A stretch of DNA of 64,000 nucleotides from Nymphaea colorata (lineage: Eukaryota; Streptophyta; Magnoliopsida; Nymphaeales; Nymphaeaceae), in contig NC_045149.1 of NCBI RefSeq assembly GCF_008831285.2, positions 10,816,417-10,880,416 of the forward strand. The letters are read 5' to 3'. The position numbers were made by a program, and so were the translations under genes. The notes beneath the pieces were generated by a model. It was not told where the DNA came from. It did not search any database and saw only the letters and a program-made list of their open reading frames with translations. This document shows, one piece after another, positions 46,930-59,005 of the stretch (positions within the stretch are counted from its first letter, which is position 1; each line of letters begins with the position of its first letter).

Positions 46930-47700
46930 GACTATGGCATCACGACCATTATGGCCACTATTTCCATGGCCACCATAGCCTCCACTTTGAGTAAAAAAGG
47001 CAGTTGCTGAAGATTCATCTTGTGCAGGACTTTTAGCAGCAAGTAATTGGAGTCAACACTCTTGGTTGAGCAAGAGATCATGTAATTGAGCAAAAGATCA
47101 TGTAACTTGGAAAAGGTGGGTAGAATTTTGGACATGGTGACTGTTGTAACAAAACTCTCATACTCACTTGACAAGCCGTTGAGAGTATGCAAGAGCAGAT
47201 ATAGATATGAATTAGATACTATCTCATTCACAGTTCTAAGAGAATCAACCAAAAACCTCACATGATTGAGGTATTCTAACATACTTTTGTCATTCTTTTT
47301 GGCATGTTGCATATCCCTCTTTAACTGAAGAACACAAATATTTGAGTGAGATGCATCAACCTTGGCCAAGGCCACCTAGGCTTCACGAGCCATATCATAG
47401 GAGATAATTTGAGTGAGTATTGATTCAGTAACAATTGACAATATCTAGCTTAATGCAAGCTGGTCAGAGCGCTTCCATTTGATGTACTCTGGATTTATTT
47501 TCATGGAGTTATCATTCAATTTTTCAGATGGAGGAGTGGAAGAGCCATCAACATACCTTGATAAATCTTAGTTATACATGGCACTTCAGAGTTGCAATTT
47601 CCAAAGAAGATAGTTGTTTTCGTTTAGCTTGATAGGTACCAGGCTTGCAATTGCATTCCATTGAGGACTTATGGTTGTCATGGTAGATTGCTGAAGCGAA
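46930..47700 (-). pseudogene. Copia gag of the 43-48 kb element, broken
   Basis: Minus-strand frames encode INPEYIKWKRSDQLALS, a stop, MAREA, a stop, then the 147-codon piece at 47375-46932 (VALAKVDASHSNICVLQLKR; LNGLSSEYESFVTTV). The last pattern is characteristic of plant copia gag proteins. A Gly/His-rich stretch near 46930 takes the place of the zinc knuckle, which is not clear. Confidence 0.8.
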
Positions 47701-47716
47701 AGTGGCTCTCATACCA

Positions 47717-48125
47717 TGTAAAAATGTAGAGAGAGAGAGAGAGAGAGAGAAGGCACACACAAAACAGTTACATGGTTCAGTCAAACTGAACCTACATCCA
47801 CGAAGTATTCCTCTCCTTCACAATTTTGGAATTGTTCTCTCTTTACATTCACATTGAAATTTGAGAAGAGGAAAGAAGGCTAAATAGGATTTTTCAGGCT
47901 GGTTTATCAAGATCCAATATTGTTGGATCTTGATTATAACAAATTTGAATTTCTTTCCCTTTGGAACTGATTTTGATATCTTCTTGCGTTGGAGCATTTG
48001 TTGTTTTCTTCTTTTGAGTGTCAATCACATTTCTTCCGTATTTGACATGATCCAAGCAATTTAATTTATTTTTCAAGATTGGCAAGAATAACGGATGAAC
48101 AAAATCAGCAACCTTATCTCTAACA
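47717..48125 (-). repeat. 5' LTR of the 43-48 kb copia element
   Basis: 409 bp, containing a pure (GA)n run at about 47729-47750 that is shorter and interrupted in the 3' LTR. It ends TCTCTAACA on the + strand, directly against the right-hand host exon copy. Confidence 0.9.
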
Positions 48126-48322
48126 ATAATTCCAGACATAATTCAGGTGTGGAGGTGGAGAATCTCGTTGCCCAAGTGAAAAGAAACTGTTTCCTTTTCT
48201 CTGGCCTCCGAGGTCCAGGGCTACATCAATATTTCAAGGATGTGCCTGTGTTGCACATCAACCATTACTACATCGCTGCATTCCTATTTCCAGTAGAAAG
48301 GCCAGCAACATCACGATACTAA
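48126..48322 (+). pseudogene. Unidentified gene, right fragment with C-terminus
   Basis: It resumes the exon of 42952-43243 with an overlapping 150-bp copy and reads on without a stop. The 3'-most part is VPVLHINHYYIAAFLFPVER, then TSRY and TAA at 48320-48322. It therefore preserves the carboxyl end that the left copy lost. The frame is open from the LTR edge to the stop, which argues it was a real exon. I do not recognise the family. The 5' part of the gene lies left of the copia element. Confidence 0.5.
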
Positions 48323-48905
48323 AGGTGATATATTGGCTCGTTTCCAGAAGAGGAGACGTAGTAAAGAAGCCGCATTAGGAAGTGGTTTCTAGGAAAAGAG
48401 TATGACCAGCCAGCGTACATGTCCCTAACTGTTTCTGTCTCTCTTGTCATTTAAACATTTAATGTTTAGTCGATATTTATACAGTTCTGTTGGAATGCCT
48501 ATCTCTGTGTACTGGGCATCGACTATGCCTAGGCATTGTACCATTGCTATTTTACCTTACAAGCGCATTCATCATATATTATTTAATAAGGATAATATGT
48601 TCTGTAGGGTAACATGTACTAAGAACATGATATTCAACTCTGAAAAGTCAGCACATGTTACATCATTGAAAGGCTATTAATAACGTTAATGTTAATGTTT
48701 TTGGACGTAACGGTACTTTTATAAGCTCAAAAAGATCTGACTGTTGGTCTTAAACTTTTACGAAATCTTAGTTACGCACTTAAAAAATGTCACTTTTGTA
48801 TGCTTTTATAATGTTCCAGTTATCCACATCACATCTATATGGCCAATTTTGTAAATCATGAACCATATATGTAAAAATTGGTTCCTGACTTGCCGGTTCT
48901 ACTTG

Positions 48906-48908
<3 letters not shown>

Positions 48909-48971
<63 letters not shown>
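48909..48971. repeat. (AT)n microsatellite
   Basis: About 63 bp of alternating A/T inside AT-rich unit 1. Confidence 0.95.
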
Positions 48972-48975
<4 letters not shown>

Positions 48976-51038
48976 ATCCCACGTCATCTAGCTCACTCAT
49001 GAAAGTTGTTCCATCTATTGATAGATGGTTTATGGTTGAAAGTAAAACAAAGAAAAAAAAGTGTGAACTAATATTAGAGGATGAAAATATTTATCACTTT
49101 TTCTCCTCGATCAGATGAGCCTCATGAGAAACATGAGTGACTCTGGACAGTCAGAGTTCAATTGTGTGTGTGTATTTGTGAAAATGAAATCAATAGGCTA
49201 ACATCGATTACTGAATGATTTTTTTTATATTTTGTGATAAACTGTCATAAATAGTGTATTCTGTATCTAAAAACCATGGCAACAAATTGTCATTGTAGGA
49301 TATGCACAATTCACAGCATTTTTTGGCATTGCAAAATATAGAAACTCATCCGACAATAGGCATTGACCAGCTGATTGTGTATATATGAAAAGGGTGTTAG
49401 AGTGTAAATGGGAATAGGAATGCTCCGTTCATTATGACAAATGTTGTAGATTTGACTTTTAGATATTTGCTTTATTCTTTTTCCCATACATCCCAACAGA
49501 TAGACACATAAATTAGATTCTTCCTTCTAGAGAAAGGGACTCACATGAAATCCAATTTATAAGCAACGGCTTGCATTGATTTTTTTTTAGGATGGTGTTT
49601 TTAAAAGTATACGGTTATCCTAGCGGAACATTAATTCCCATCTATCTTTGAAATCAACGAAGCAAAAGTCGTCAAATTAATGCACATAACTTTCCTATTC
49701 AAAAAGCATATATATATATATATATATACATTTGTTGAGCATACAAGATTAGTTTGGACAGTTCCAAACTCTTCCAGTTTATAAAATTCAATTTGTACAT
49801 CAGAATCCAATCCCATGAGAGGTTAGACACTTGAAAACCTTGTATAATATATAGTTCTCAAGGAGATTGGTGCAATGGTCAAGGCAAAGGCTGATAAGCA
49901 AGCAGTCTTTGTTTTGAATCCATAGAGCGTCAACACTTTGTGTTGTAAAGTGTTGTAAAAGGATAGCTACTGATGCATAAGTTGAAACATAACAGCTGTT
50001 GCATCTTTTGTATATATATATATATATGCATGCAGATGGAGAAAGAAAGGGAGAGAAGAAAAGAAAAATAATTTTAAATGTTAATGTTTTTGGATATAAC
50101 AGTACTTTTGTAAGCTCAAAAAATTGTGACTCTTGATTTTTAAACTTTTCAAAATCTTAGTCGCCACGCACTCAAAAAATGTCACTTTTGTATGCTTTTA
50201 TAATTTTGTTGTTATGAATGTCACATCCATATGGCCAATTTTGCAAATGTTGGACCTTATTGATATCTGATTGACCAATTCCACTTATATAGATGGCCCT
50301 TCTCTTTTCCATACTTTATCTTCCTCATTTCCGTCTTCCGTCTTCCTACCGGTCGAAGTATACTTCCCTCTTTATTTCTCTCTATCCATTTTATATACAT
50401 TCGTCTTTTCAAAAAAAAAGAGGATGCTAATTACCACTTCACTTATGGATGCTAAAATTTGTCGTCAATTCCTTTCATTTTTTGTTCTCTTTTTCTTATT
50501 TCTCATTTTTTTATTTTTCTTAATTTTTATATAGTATTTTTTGCCTTTTTTTTCTTTTCGCAAAAGCTTCTAGCCAAATAGTGAAAAGCTTAGAACCCTC
50601 TCCAATGAGTACAGTAGTTATGCGATATTTTTATAATTGAGGAGGCCTATAGCGGTGAACGTTTCACGGGTACAGGTATTGTCACTTTTAGTGATTTGTT
50701 TTCCACGTCAGTAAAAACTTTTTTTTTTTAAATTGATGAAAGCATCATGTTAATATATTCATCAAACTATTTTGATATAAAATATGCTTGGATTCATGTT
50801 ATCTCTATGAAAAATGTAGATTTTTTTATCAAAATGTTGATGCTATAGAGGCCATTCTTTTTTTCTTATTATAAAATTACTATTAGAGTCTAACAAATGA
50901 TCTTTGCATCAACCTATTCTTAAGATCATATCAATAAATTAGATTGCTAAAAAAAAATATCATTAACATCAAAATAAAAGCATCCAATTTTTATCCCTAA
51001 CCTAACCGTATGGTTTTTTTCAATTTCTCTCTCTCTCT

Positions 51039-51041
<3 letters not shown>

Positions 51042-51077
<36 letters not shown>
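51042..51077. repeat. (CT)n(AT)n microsatellite core
   Basis: A CT run from about 51026 passes into a TA run. It is the place in unit 2 that corresponds to the (AT)n tract of unit 1. Confidence 0.9.
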
Positions 51078-51078
<1 letters not shown>

Positions 51079-52137
51079 CACTATGGTTCTCTACATTCAT
51101 TCAGCCATCTTACTAACGCCATCTATAGATGGTGGCGAGAAATACAAGGAAACAAATATGTAAACTGATATTAGATGACAAAAATACCCTTCACCTTTTA
51201 CATTTTTTTTTTCTCTCGACCGTTCATCATATTGAGAGTAAGCTGACCTAAATTAGATAGTTGGTTGCCTTTAAAAGGCCAGAGTTATCATTCAATTTGG
51301 TTATATATACATATATCAACATTTGTTACCAAATGTGTTTTTTTTTTAATCATTTGTGACATTGAAAACTTTCACAAATAGTGCATTCCATGCCTAAATA
51401 CCATGGACAATGAATTTTCGTTACAGAATGCACCATTCTTAACATTTTTGAGCATTTGAAAATATAACAAATTTATCTTGTAATGGACGTTGGCCATATA
51501 TATATATATGGTATTGTGTAAATAGGATAGAAATTCTTGGTACTTTATGACAGATGTTGTGGATTTGACTTTTAGATAGTTGCTGTAGTTTTTTTTCCCG
51601 ATATATCCCAAACAAATATCTACATAATTGCCAGATTCTTCTTTCTCCAGAAAGGGACTCCCTGAAATCTGTGTCGATTGAGATGAAGCAAGAGTGGCAT
51701 TGATTGTTTCAGGACGTTTTCTTTCAAAAAATATATGATTAACCCGGCCGAACGATTCCCATATATATTTGAAATCAAAGCAAAAAAAATCGTCAATTTA
51801 ATGCACATAATTTTCTTGTGCATAAATTATGTATATATATGGGAGACGCTTGGTTCTCAGATCGTTGCGAAACCATGTAGGACGCTTGATTTCGTCCAAT
51901 CCAACGGCTCATTTGAAGGGTCACTTTTTTTTTTTGAGCATTTCTATTTTCTCCTGTTAAAGTGGTGAAGAATCAATTGCTATTTTCTCTTCCCTTTCGC
52001 ATCCCCTCCACTCTCTTCCTTTCGACGATCGTCTTTCCAATCCTCATGTCAGAGATGTGACGTCTGCTAGTATCTGTGTCGATTCAGATGAAGCAAGAGT
52101 GGTATTGATTGTTTCAGTATATTTTCTTTCAAAGCCA

Positions 52138-52430
52138 GTGGCGCTGAATGCTGTCATGCAAATCTAAATGCAGATAGCAACCTGTTCCTGAGTCGCCTTG
52201 AGCTGCACCGGTTGAGCAAAGCTGAAAATGTTGGGCTCCTCGGAGATGCCGCTAAGCCCTGTGGGTGGGTTGATATTTGGGTGGCCACAGTCGTGCAATG
52301 ATGTTCTCCAAGTTCATCCCTCAGACATGAGTGTGTCCGTTCTGAACACCCTCACCACGATGATTTGACAATCTTGAAGTTTGGGGCATTGATTTTAAAG
52401 TTTCAATGTAAATGAATCACAGTATTATAG
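52138..52430 (+). other. Exon-like island within the AT-rich repeats
   Basis: GC content rises and one + strand frame reads NLFLSRLELHRLSKAENVGL, continuing about 20 more codons (core LGDAAKPCGWVDIW) before a TGA near 52296. An acceptor-like AAATGCAG precedes it at 52170. No family is recognised. The block replaces the middle of the third AT-rich unit, so it may be a captured or inserted gene fragment. Confidence 0.3.
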
Positions 52431-52727
52431 CACAAATGAGTAGAATGGCATATCCTGGAACCATAAAAGGCTTCAATCATAAAGCAGTCTTGCATTCAAC
52501 AAAATGGTCAGGTGGTCAGGGAGAGGGAATATATTAAAAAAAGTTAAGAAAAAAAGGTGAAAGGGGCTACCTTAGGATCCCTCATTGCCCAGGACCCATC
52601 AACACAGCGCCACCCCTTTGAGGAGAGGGAGAGAGCAGGATTTCTTCCCCACTTTAACAATGACAAAATCAGATGCCACGTGGTTCCGCAACGATATGGG
52701 AATCCAGCATCTGGCAAATACATGTTT

Positions 52728-52730
<3 letters not shown>

Positions 52731-52791
<61 letters not shown>
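52731..52791. repeat. (AT)n microsatellite
   Basis: About 60 bp of alternating A/T, followed by TTTGTCGAGCATA. The same order, (AT)n then TTTGTTGAGCATA, is seen at 49708-49745. Confidence 0.95.
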
Positions 52792-52795
<4 letters not shown>

Positions 52796-53045
52796 CGAGC
52801 ATAATACATGGTCCGAACTCTTGCCGTTTATAAAATTTCATTTGCATATCTGAATCCAATCGGGTGACAGTTTAGACACCTAGAAACATCACATAATACA
52901 TGATCTCCATGAGAGTTGGTGAAATGGACAAGGCAAGCGCTGGTAGGTGGGCAGTTTTTTGCTTCAAACCCCTGGAGAGTTAACTGTTTGTGTTATAAAA
53001 GGAAGACTATTGATGCATAAGTCCAAAAGTGGTATTGGTGGCATT

Positions 53046-55410
53046 TTAAGGCAGTAGTAGGCTTTATATCCTACAAAAATGAGGGTTTAAGTAGGGGTTT
53101 TGACCTTTAACAGAACAGGTGTCTCTCCCGCTCACCCTGGAAACATTGCATGATAATGTGAAGATTGTTTTCCAATTTGTGCTGTCTTAATTTCAACGCT
53201 CACTGATTCAATTCTTTCATGCAATCCAATTGAATAGTCTAAGCATTGCCTGGCTGTTAATTATGTAAGGGACCAATTTTTAATGTGAAGAAAGCAACCT
53301 AACTGTAAATAAAACAAGGACGGAAGACTTCATGTCGCATTTGGCGGCCTCCACCCGAGGTCGCTGTAAATGACTGTGTTTGAAGTAGACGAGCAAATTA
53401 GTAAGCACAAGATACATAGATAAGAGTTCCCGTTTTACTCAACAATATATTTATGTGATGTATGTGGGTGAGAAACGACACCCCGTTGCCCTGACAATTG
53501 GACGCAAAGCCAACTCAAGGTTCAACTTAAACCACCTTAATTGAGGGCATGATAATCACCTCACTTAAACACAAGTCATCCACATTGTCGAGAATATAAT
53601 GAAATCTATAGGTACGAGACTCTTAGGTGCTAGTCTATATGGAATAATTAATCTTAATTATTAATCTTTTCAAAATGGATGGTTGAAAGAAAAACAAGAA
53701 GAAAAAGGAAATATGGCATTTTAATTATTTAGCGTAAATTAACAACTTTTCCTTTTTATTTTTCTTTCAATTATTCAACTAGAAAGATGGATGGCCAAAG
53801 ATAATTTTTTTTGGTATGGCAACTATGAGTATGATATCTGCCAATTTCTCGATCGTGATGGATTTTGTGTATTTTATTCTAAAGAAAATGTAAAGTGGAT
53901 AGATTAACAAGAAGAATTTATAGATTTAAGAGCAACTCCATCATCTTGATTAACGGCTTATAAACTGTCAAATGTGAAGTTACCTTTTCATAGTAAAAAT
54001 AAACTCGTTGTTGAACTTTAATTTACCTGTCTACTTATATATAGATGTGCCAACTGAAAAAATAAGTAATAATTAAACTGTGTAAACTGATCGTGACTTG
54101 CTTGATTAATTAAATTAATTTTTTAACAGTGTGACACACAAAAACTATTTCTTAAAGTCAAAGCACTTGCATCCATTCAACTTTTCTAAAAGCTAATTTT
54201 TCTATTCGCGTGTTACTTCGTACGTTATTAATTAACAATGAGTCTGAATAAATTGATCATGATAAGTTCATTAATTCGCATATTTTGTTTAGGAGCTGAA
54301 ATCCTTTAACCATCTAGAGCTCCAAATCACAATCAAGCAGGGTATTGTCAGAGGTCGGAGGATTTGTTTGTCGAAATGTAGATGGAAAAATCCAATGATC
54401 ATATATATATAAACGTTTAATTATGTTATCTTAACATTAGGTTATATACAAATATATATGTACAGGGAACCAAACACGGAATGAATATACGTGACATGCC
54501 TGACGAACTTGGACACGAAATAAGAAATTTAAAAGTGTGCGCAAAGCTGGACACTTGGTCAGAGAGAAAGAAATAAAGCAATGAATATATCACATTAGAT
54601 TGGATTTTTATGAGCCCACGCTCTAGACATCGACGAGGCAGGAGAAAATTAATAAGACAGTTGAGAGACAACAGATGCTTTGGTCTGTAACAAAGTCTAC
54701 AACCAGCCTTGTATAACTAACATGTTGAGCTTTAGTAAAAGCTAACTAAGAAAGAGGCTCTTGTATCAACCAAGGCAAGATTTATGACGAAAAAAGAGAG
54801 TTGAGAGCAACATCTACAGAGGTGACCGGACATGGAACTATGAGATAAGTGAATTGGAGTCTAACAAAGTATGGCATGAAATATGACGCGGGTAATGATC
54901 TGATCTTCTTATTATTACAAAAATTCCCAATGTGCTGTCTAGTATCAATATATCATTTTTTTGACATAGAATAATAAAAGATGTTTCTCTTGAAGAACCA
55001 TTCTTCACTTTGTCGATGAAAAATTATTTTTGTTATTTTGTTCAAGAGAGCCATTTTTCGTTGGTTAACATAAAAAAGTTTATGCCATTACTATGCAGCT
55101 CTTAAAGGAATTTCTGACAAAAAATTAATGCCTATTTGTTAACTTTTAAAAATTGAGTTTAGGGGTGGAGGCAAGCGTGGGCAATTGCCCACATAAACCC
55201 ACAAGCAGTGTTTATATTTTTATTGAAACTTCATGGCAGTTTTTCTCATTTCCATATACATGCCCCTTAAAATATTAAAATTATAAAACTGGTGTCCCTT
55301 ACCCAGAAGTTTCTGCCTCCGCCTCTGGTTGAGTTCACTCAAATTTTATTCGTATCATATTTGTTTTCCTCACCCTGCTGTTACGTTTTCTAGGTGTTTT
55401 ATGTGAAAAG
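53046..55410. other. AT-rich intergenic stretch, nothing recognised
   Basis: No long frame, repeat or transposon end was found on either strand. Confidence 0.5.
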
Positions 55411-55423
55411 CTCACCAATTACT

Positions 55424-55555
55424 GATCCATATGTGAACAAGATCCACCATAGGACGTGCTAGACCCATTGTGGGGAGGTATTCGAGCTCTTGAGGAGGCC
55501 AGGCGCATAGAGAGGGATTGCAGCTCGGCATTTTTCTTCGCTCAGTCATATTTAC
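55424..55555 (-). other. Exon-like fragment, minus strand
   Basis: One minus-strand frame reads KNAELQSLSMRLASSRARI, then about 20 Ser/Gly-rich residues (GSSTSYGGSCSHMDQ) and a stop near 55424. It resembles the end of a protein with a terminal helix, but no start, splice context or family is certain. Confidence 0.25.
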
Positions 55556-55625
55556 CAACTGCTGAATGAATTTTTCGGTTAAGAAAATGAACAACAAATA
55601 ATAGATTAGAGAGCAAAGCTCTACA

Positions 55626-56040
55626 TGAGCCGAGCTGAACCAAGCCAGCTCAAGCTTGGCTCTAACTCGAGTTGAGCACCATATTGTAGGCTCGAGCTCG
55701 ACCCAATGGTACAACATCGAGCTCATACTCGACTCGCTTAACCGTTTAATATGTTAATGCTAAATTCTGTTGTCTCATTTCTTTTTAACTCGTGTAATTA
55801 GTTTCTTTTAACTAATTAAACTATGAGCGACAATCTAACAAAAAATCAATAGAAAGAAACCACATATTCTGCATTCAAAGAAAGGAAAACTTATAAACAG
55901 AAAATCTTTCATTCGCGACACATTTATATAATTAAGCCTATTCGAGTTTAAACAAGCCAACTACTTACAATTCGAACTCTGAAATGTTTAATATTTCAAA
56001 AATAAGTTCAAACATGAGTTCGACTTGTTGCTCAGCCCTA
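55626..56040. repeat. GAGCTCGA-rich interspersed repeat
   Basis: The words GAGCTCGA, GCCGAGC and CGAGTT recur in both orientations between 55626 and 55740. Related words (TTCGAGTTTAAACAAGCC, GAGTTCGACTTG) appear at 55936-56030, giving an imperfect inverted arrangement about 400 bp long. It looks like an old transposon-derived repeat; the class is not certain. Confidence 0.4.
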
Positions 56041-57999
56041 TTACAAAGGCACTATAAAAGCTGGAGATTAGAACATTCATATACAATTAGCTATTAGATT
56101 GAAATTCAGTTAGTAATTCAATTCGCCTATGGTTGAACCGATACATAGCATCGGTTTTGAACTTGTTTTCTAAATATTCAGACAGCTCTTAAATATAATT
56201 TCTCAAACTGATTATATGAGGCAGTTTTTCATAAATATATTAGAAATTAAGTATGACCTTTACCAATGGATCTCATGCATTGATAAAGCCTTTCACGACT
56301 CTATAACTCTGCGTGAACTCTTCTTCTTGTTTCTTCTTTCCTTTTTTTCTTTCTCCTTCTTCTTGTTTCCACTAGTGTTTACCTAAGTTTTTGGTTGATT
56401 CCATGCGTTCTTCATCAATTTTTGATGTCTAAATGATAAAAAAGTAGGTTACTCCAACTTAACGTTATGTTCTCTTCTATTTGTGAATGATTTTAGGTTA
56501 TGATATTGTTCTAGGGTAATATTTTAGGTTTTTTGCTTAAAGTTTTTGTTCTTTAACATTCCAGTTTGTTGGTTGATTTGTTTTTGTAAGCAATGCTTTG
56601 TTTGTGGCTTGTGTATACTTATTGCGTGTATTGATGGGTAGTATCTTCTATCGTTATATACTTTTTCTTATACGCGATTTTTTGCCAGAGTGCACACAAG
56701 CATGGGAATATCATTAGCTAGTTTTCTTCTCCAAGCGGCAAATGCAGTGTTGCCAAAGTAAAAAAATAAATAAATCATTAGCTGCTAATGAGTTTAAACA
56801 TACAGCAATTGCATGTAAGAGGTGTTCTAAACATCAAAATGATGAAGGTAAATCGAGGAGTACCTGATAGGAGCCTCATATCTTGAACATGTATGTTTAT
56901 TCTATTTGATTCATGTCTTCTTTATCTTCTTCTTGTTTTTTTTTTTGCCTTCTAACCATAATCTTATTTTTGTTATTTTTCTTTCTTTAATCATAATATT
57001 GTCAGTTTTCTACTAGAGGTAATAATTTTCCGTTTTCTGTTGCATGCTCTTTTCAGTTTCGTTGCAGCTATTTTTGTTTGATATATTTGTTATGTATATT
57101 TTGAATCCAACTTGTAAAAGCTTTTTGTTCAAATGCTATCATTATTGAAGCATTTTTTTTTCTTTCTCTCCGTATTATTTTAATACTTGTAGAATCCTAT
57201 ATGAGTTGTACCTCTAAATACAATGCATATGGATATGGGTGGATAAAAAAAAAAAAGTTTAACAAATCTTCACTAGAACATGAAATTGCGTTTATAAATA
57301 TATTACCAAGAAATTGCATCTATTAATATATTACCGATGTCAATTTGTATGTCCATAATAAGTTTTATTGTTTTATTGTCGAATGCCGATAAAAGTTTTA
57401 TTACCAACGTTCATATGTGTCGATAATAATTTTATTTTACCCACGCATAAGACGAGTGGGTGCAGAATTCTATACTGACGCACGCTTAAAATGAAAACAG
57501 CATAATAAAATGAAAACAGACACGAAGGTCCTGACCTGCTCGTCTCGGCATTTCTCTGATAACAACGGCATAGTAGCTTATGCAATGGCAGAACATCGAG
57601 CGAGAGAGGGAGAGAGAGAGCCATTTGGAATGATGGCTAGAATGATGGTCGGAGGTGGATCGAGGTCAGATGATAGAGAGGAAGGTGCAAGGACAGTTCC
57701 TGTAGAGAGTTTTTCATGATGCATGGCTCATCTTAGTGAGAGAAGAGAGGGAAGGAAAATACATAGTTACCATAGTACTTATAAAAGCTGACCGGTTGGG
57801 TGTGGTACAGACAACGCAAATGCACCCATTCATACCTTGAATTCGTACCAAACATTGTTAAAAAAAGGGGCCATTGCCGACACATGACGTTCCATGATGT
57901 GTTGGGAACATGCTCAAAAACAATATTTGGTGTTGTGTTCACAATCGCCTTCGCGTTTACTCCAAGTCTCTGATTTGTTGATGGGATATCTCCAGCGTC
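56041..57999. other. Intergenic stretch, nothing recognised
   Basis: AT-rich, with short frames only. A purine-rich GAGAGAGGGAGAGAG lies near 57603. Confidence 0.45.
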
Positions 58000-58040
58000 G
58001 GCTTTGGGCTGCGAAAGAGTTTGCTTTAGGTGTCGAGGGT

Positions 58041-58280
58041 CTCTGATACCATATTAGAATGAGTTATGCGAGAATGTCCTCACTGAAATGAGAGATATAA
58101 TGATGTCAAGAGAAACCAGAGGGACATCTTGCGGAGGAAGAAAAGTGAGAAGACACTTTCTTCTATTGAATTGTCACATCAAGTTACAGTTACAATTTGA
58201 ACAACCATACCTACTATGGTCACATATGGTTACGACGTTACGTTAATAGTTCTCACACATACACTTTGTGGGCTTAACTT
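58041..58280 (-). mobile_element. Probable LTR and primer-site remnant of a minus-strand copia element
   Basis: CTCTGATACCA at 58041-58051 is the reverse complement of the tRNA-iMet primer site. It is followed by TATTAGAATGAG and about 200 bp with LTR-like character. No internal coding sequence or second LTR is present in the window, so only the 5' end of the element remains. Confidence 0.45.
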
Positions 58281-58635
58281 CTTATGATTCCTAGTGATTG
58301 AAAAATTTACGACCCACCACCTGCAAAAAGAGGCCGAAGGCCCCATGTTCCACCACCCAATTTTGGCGTTTTATCAGTCTTATTAAAAATCGGTTTTGTG
58401 AATCAAATAGTCAGGCTTGCGGCAATTTCAGTGAATAATCCACCAAAAAATAAAAAATAAAAAATAAACATAAAAAAGTGTAAAGAATTAAAACAAGAAA
58501 TTTTAAATATATTGGTACAACTCGGAGTTATTCTGAAACTTGTCACCATTTTATTCTGTATGACTTTTCTGACTACAAAAAATGAAAAGGACATATAAGT
58601 TCTCTACCCCTTAACAAAAATGAAAAAATAAAAAC

Positions 58636-58636
<1 letters not shown>

Positions 58637-58703
<67 letters not shown>
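58637..58703. repeat. (AT)n microsatellite
   Basis: About 66 bp of alternating A/T. Confidence 0.95.
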
Positions 58704-58706
<3 letters not shown>

Positions 58707-58739
58707 GCTAAAAACTAGACTCGTTAGGTTAGGTATAAA

Positions 58740-58921
58740 AACCAGGCCCTTTAATTTTTTGCTAAAAAAATATTTTCAATAAGTTATAAACATCCTAATA
58801 TATTTATAAAACTATGTTGATATAAAACATGCTTTGAAACGTAGCTGTTTTTATGAAAAATATAGTTTTTTCTATTATAAAAATGTTGATGCTATGAGAG
58901 CCTTTACTTATTATTGAAAAA

Positions 58922-59005
<84 letters not shown>

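Larger units (their letters stand above)
43244..48125 (-). mobile_element. Complete Ty1/copia retrotransposon (4882 bp), inactive, with unusually long flanking duplication
   Basis: LTRs at 43244-43658 and 47717-48125 match over their length. The TG...CA ends are clear at the outer sides, though the inner end of the 3' LTR is degraded. A primer site TGGTATGAGAGCC (minus strand) sits at about 47705-47718 and a purine-rich AAAGGGG precedes the 3' LTR. Gag and pol read on the minus strand with several stops. No 5-bp target duplication is evident. Instead about 150 bp of host exon occur on both sides in direct orientation. Confidence 0.9.
48680..53045. repeat. Tandem family of diverged AT-rich repeat units (about 1.3-1.8 kb), with (AT)n cores
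   Basis: Unit 1 (about 48680-50005) and unit 2 (about 50077-51845) share ordered blocks. These include GTTAATGTTTTTGGA, AAAAATGTCACTTTTGTATG, CATATGGCCAATTTT, GTGGATTTGACTTTTAGATA (GTAGATTTG... in unit 1), GAGAAAGGGACTC and AATTAATGCACATAA (AATTTAATGCACATAA in unit 2). A partial third copy at 52078-53045 repeats GATGAAGCAAGAGTGG and the stretch after (AT)n (TTTGTCGAGCATA, TTTATAAAATT, CTGATGCATAAGT-type words). Some sub-blocks also occur at 58.7-59.3 kb. No coding or terminal repeats were found. A nonautonomous transposon or satellite-like family is possible. Confidence 0.75.

Noticed and set aside
43244-48125. Treating the 150-bp flanking copies as part of the LTRs
   Set aside because: The order is copy-LTR on the left but LTR-copy on the right. 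If the copy were part of the LTR, it would sit on the same side of both LTRs.
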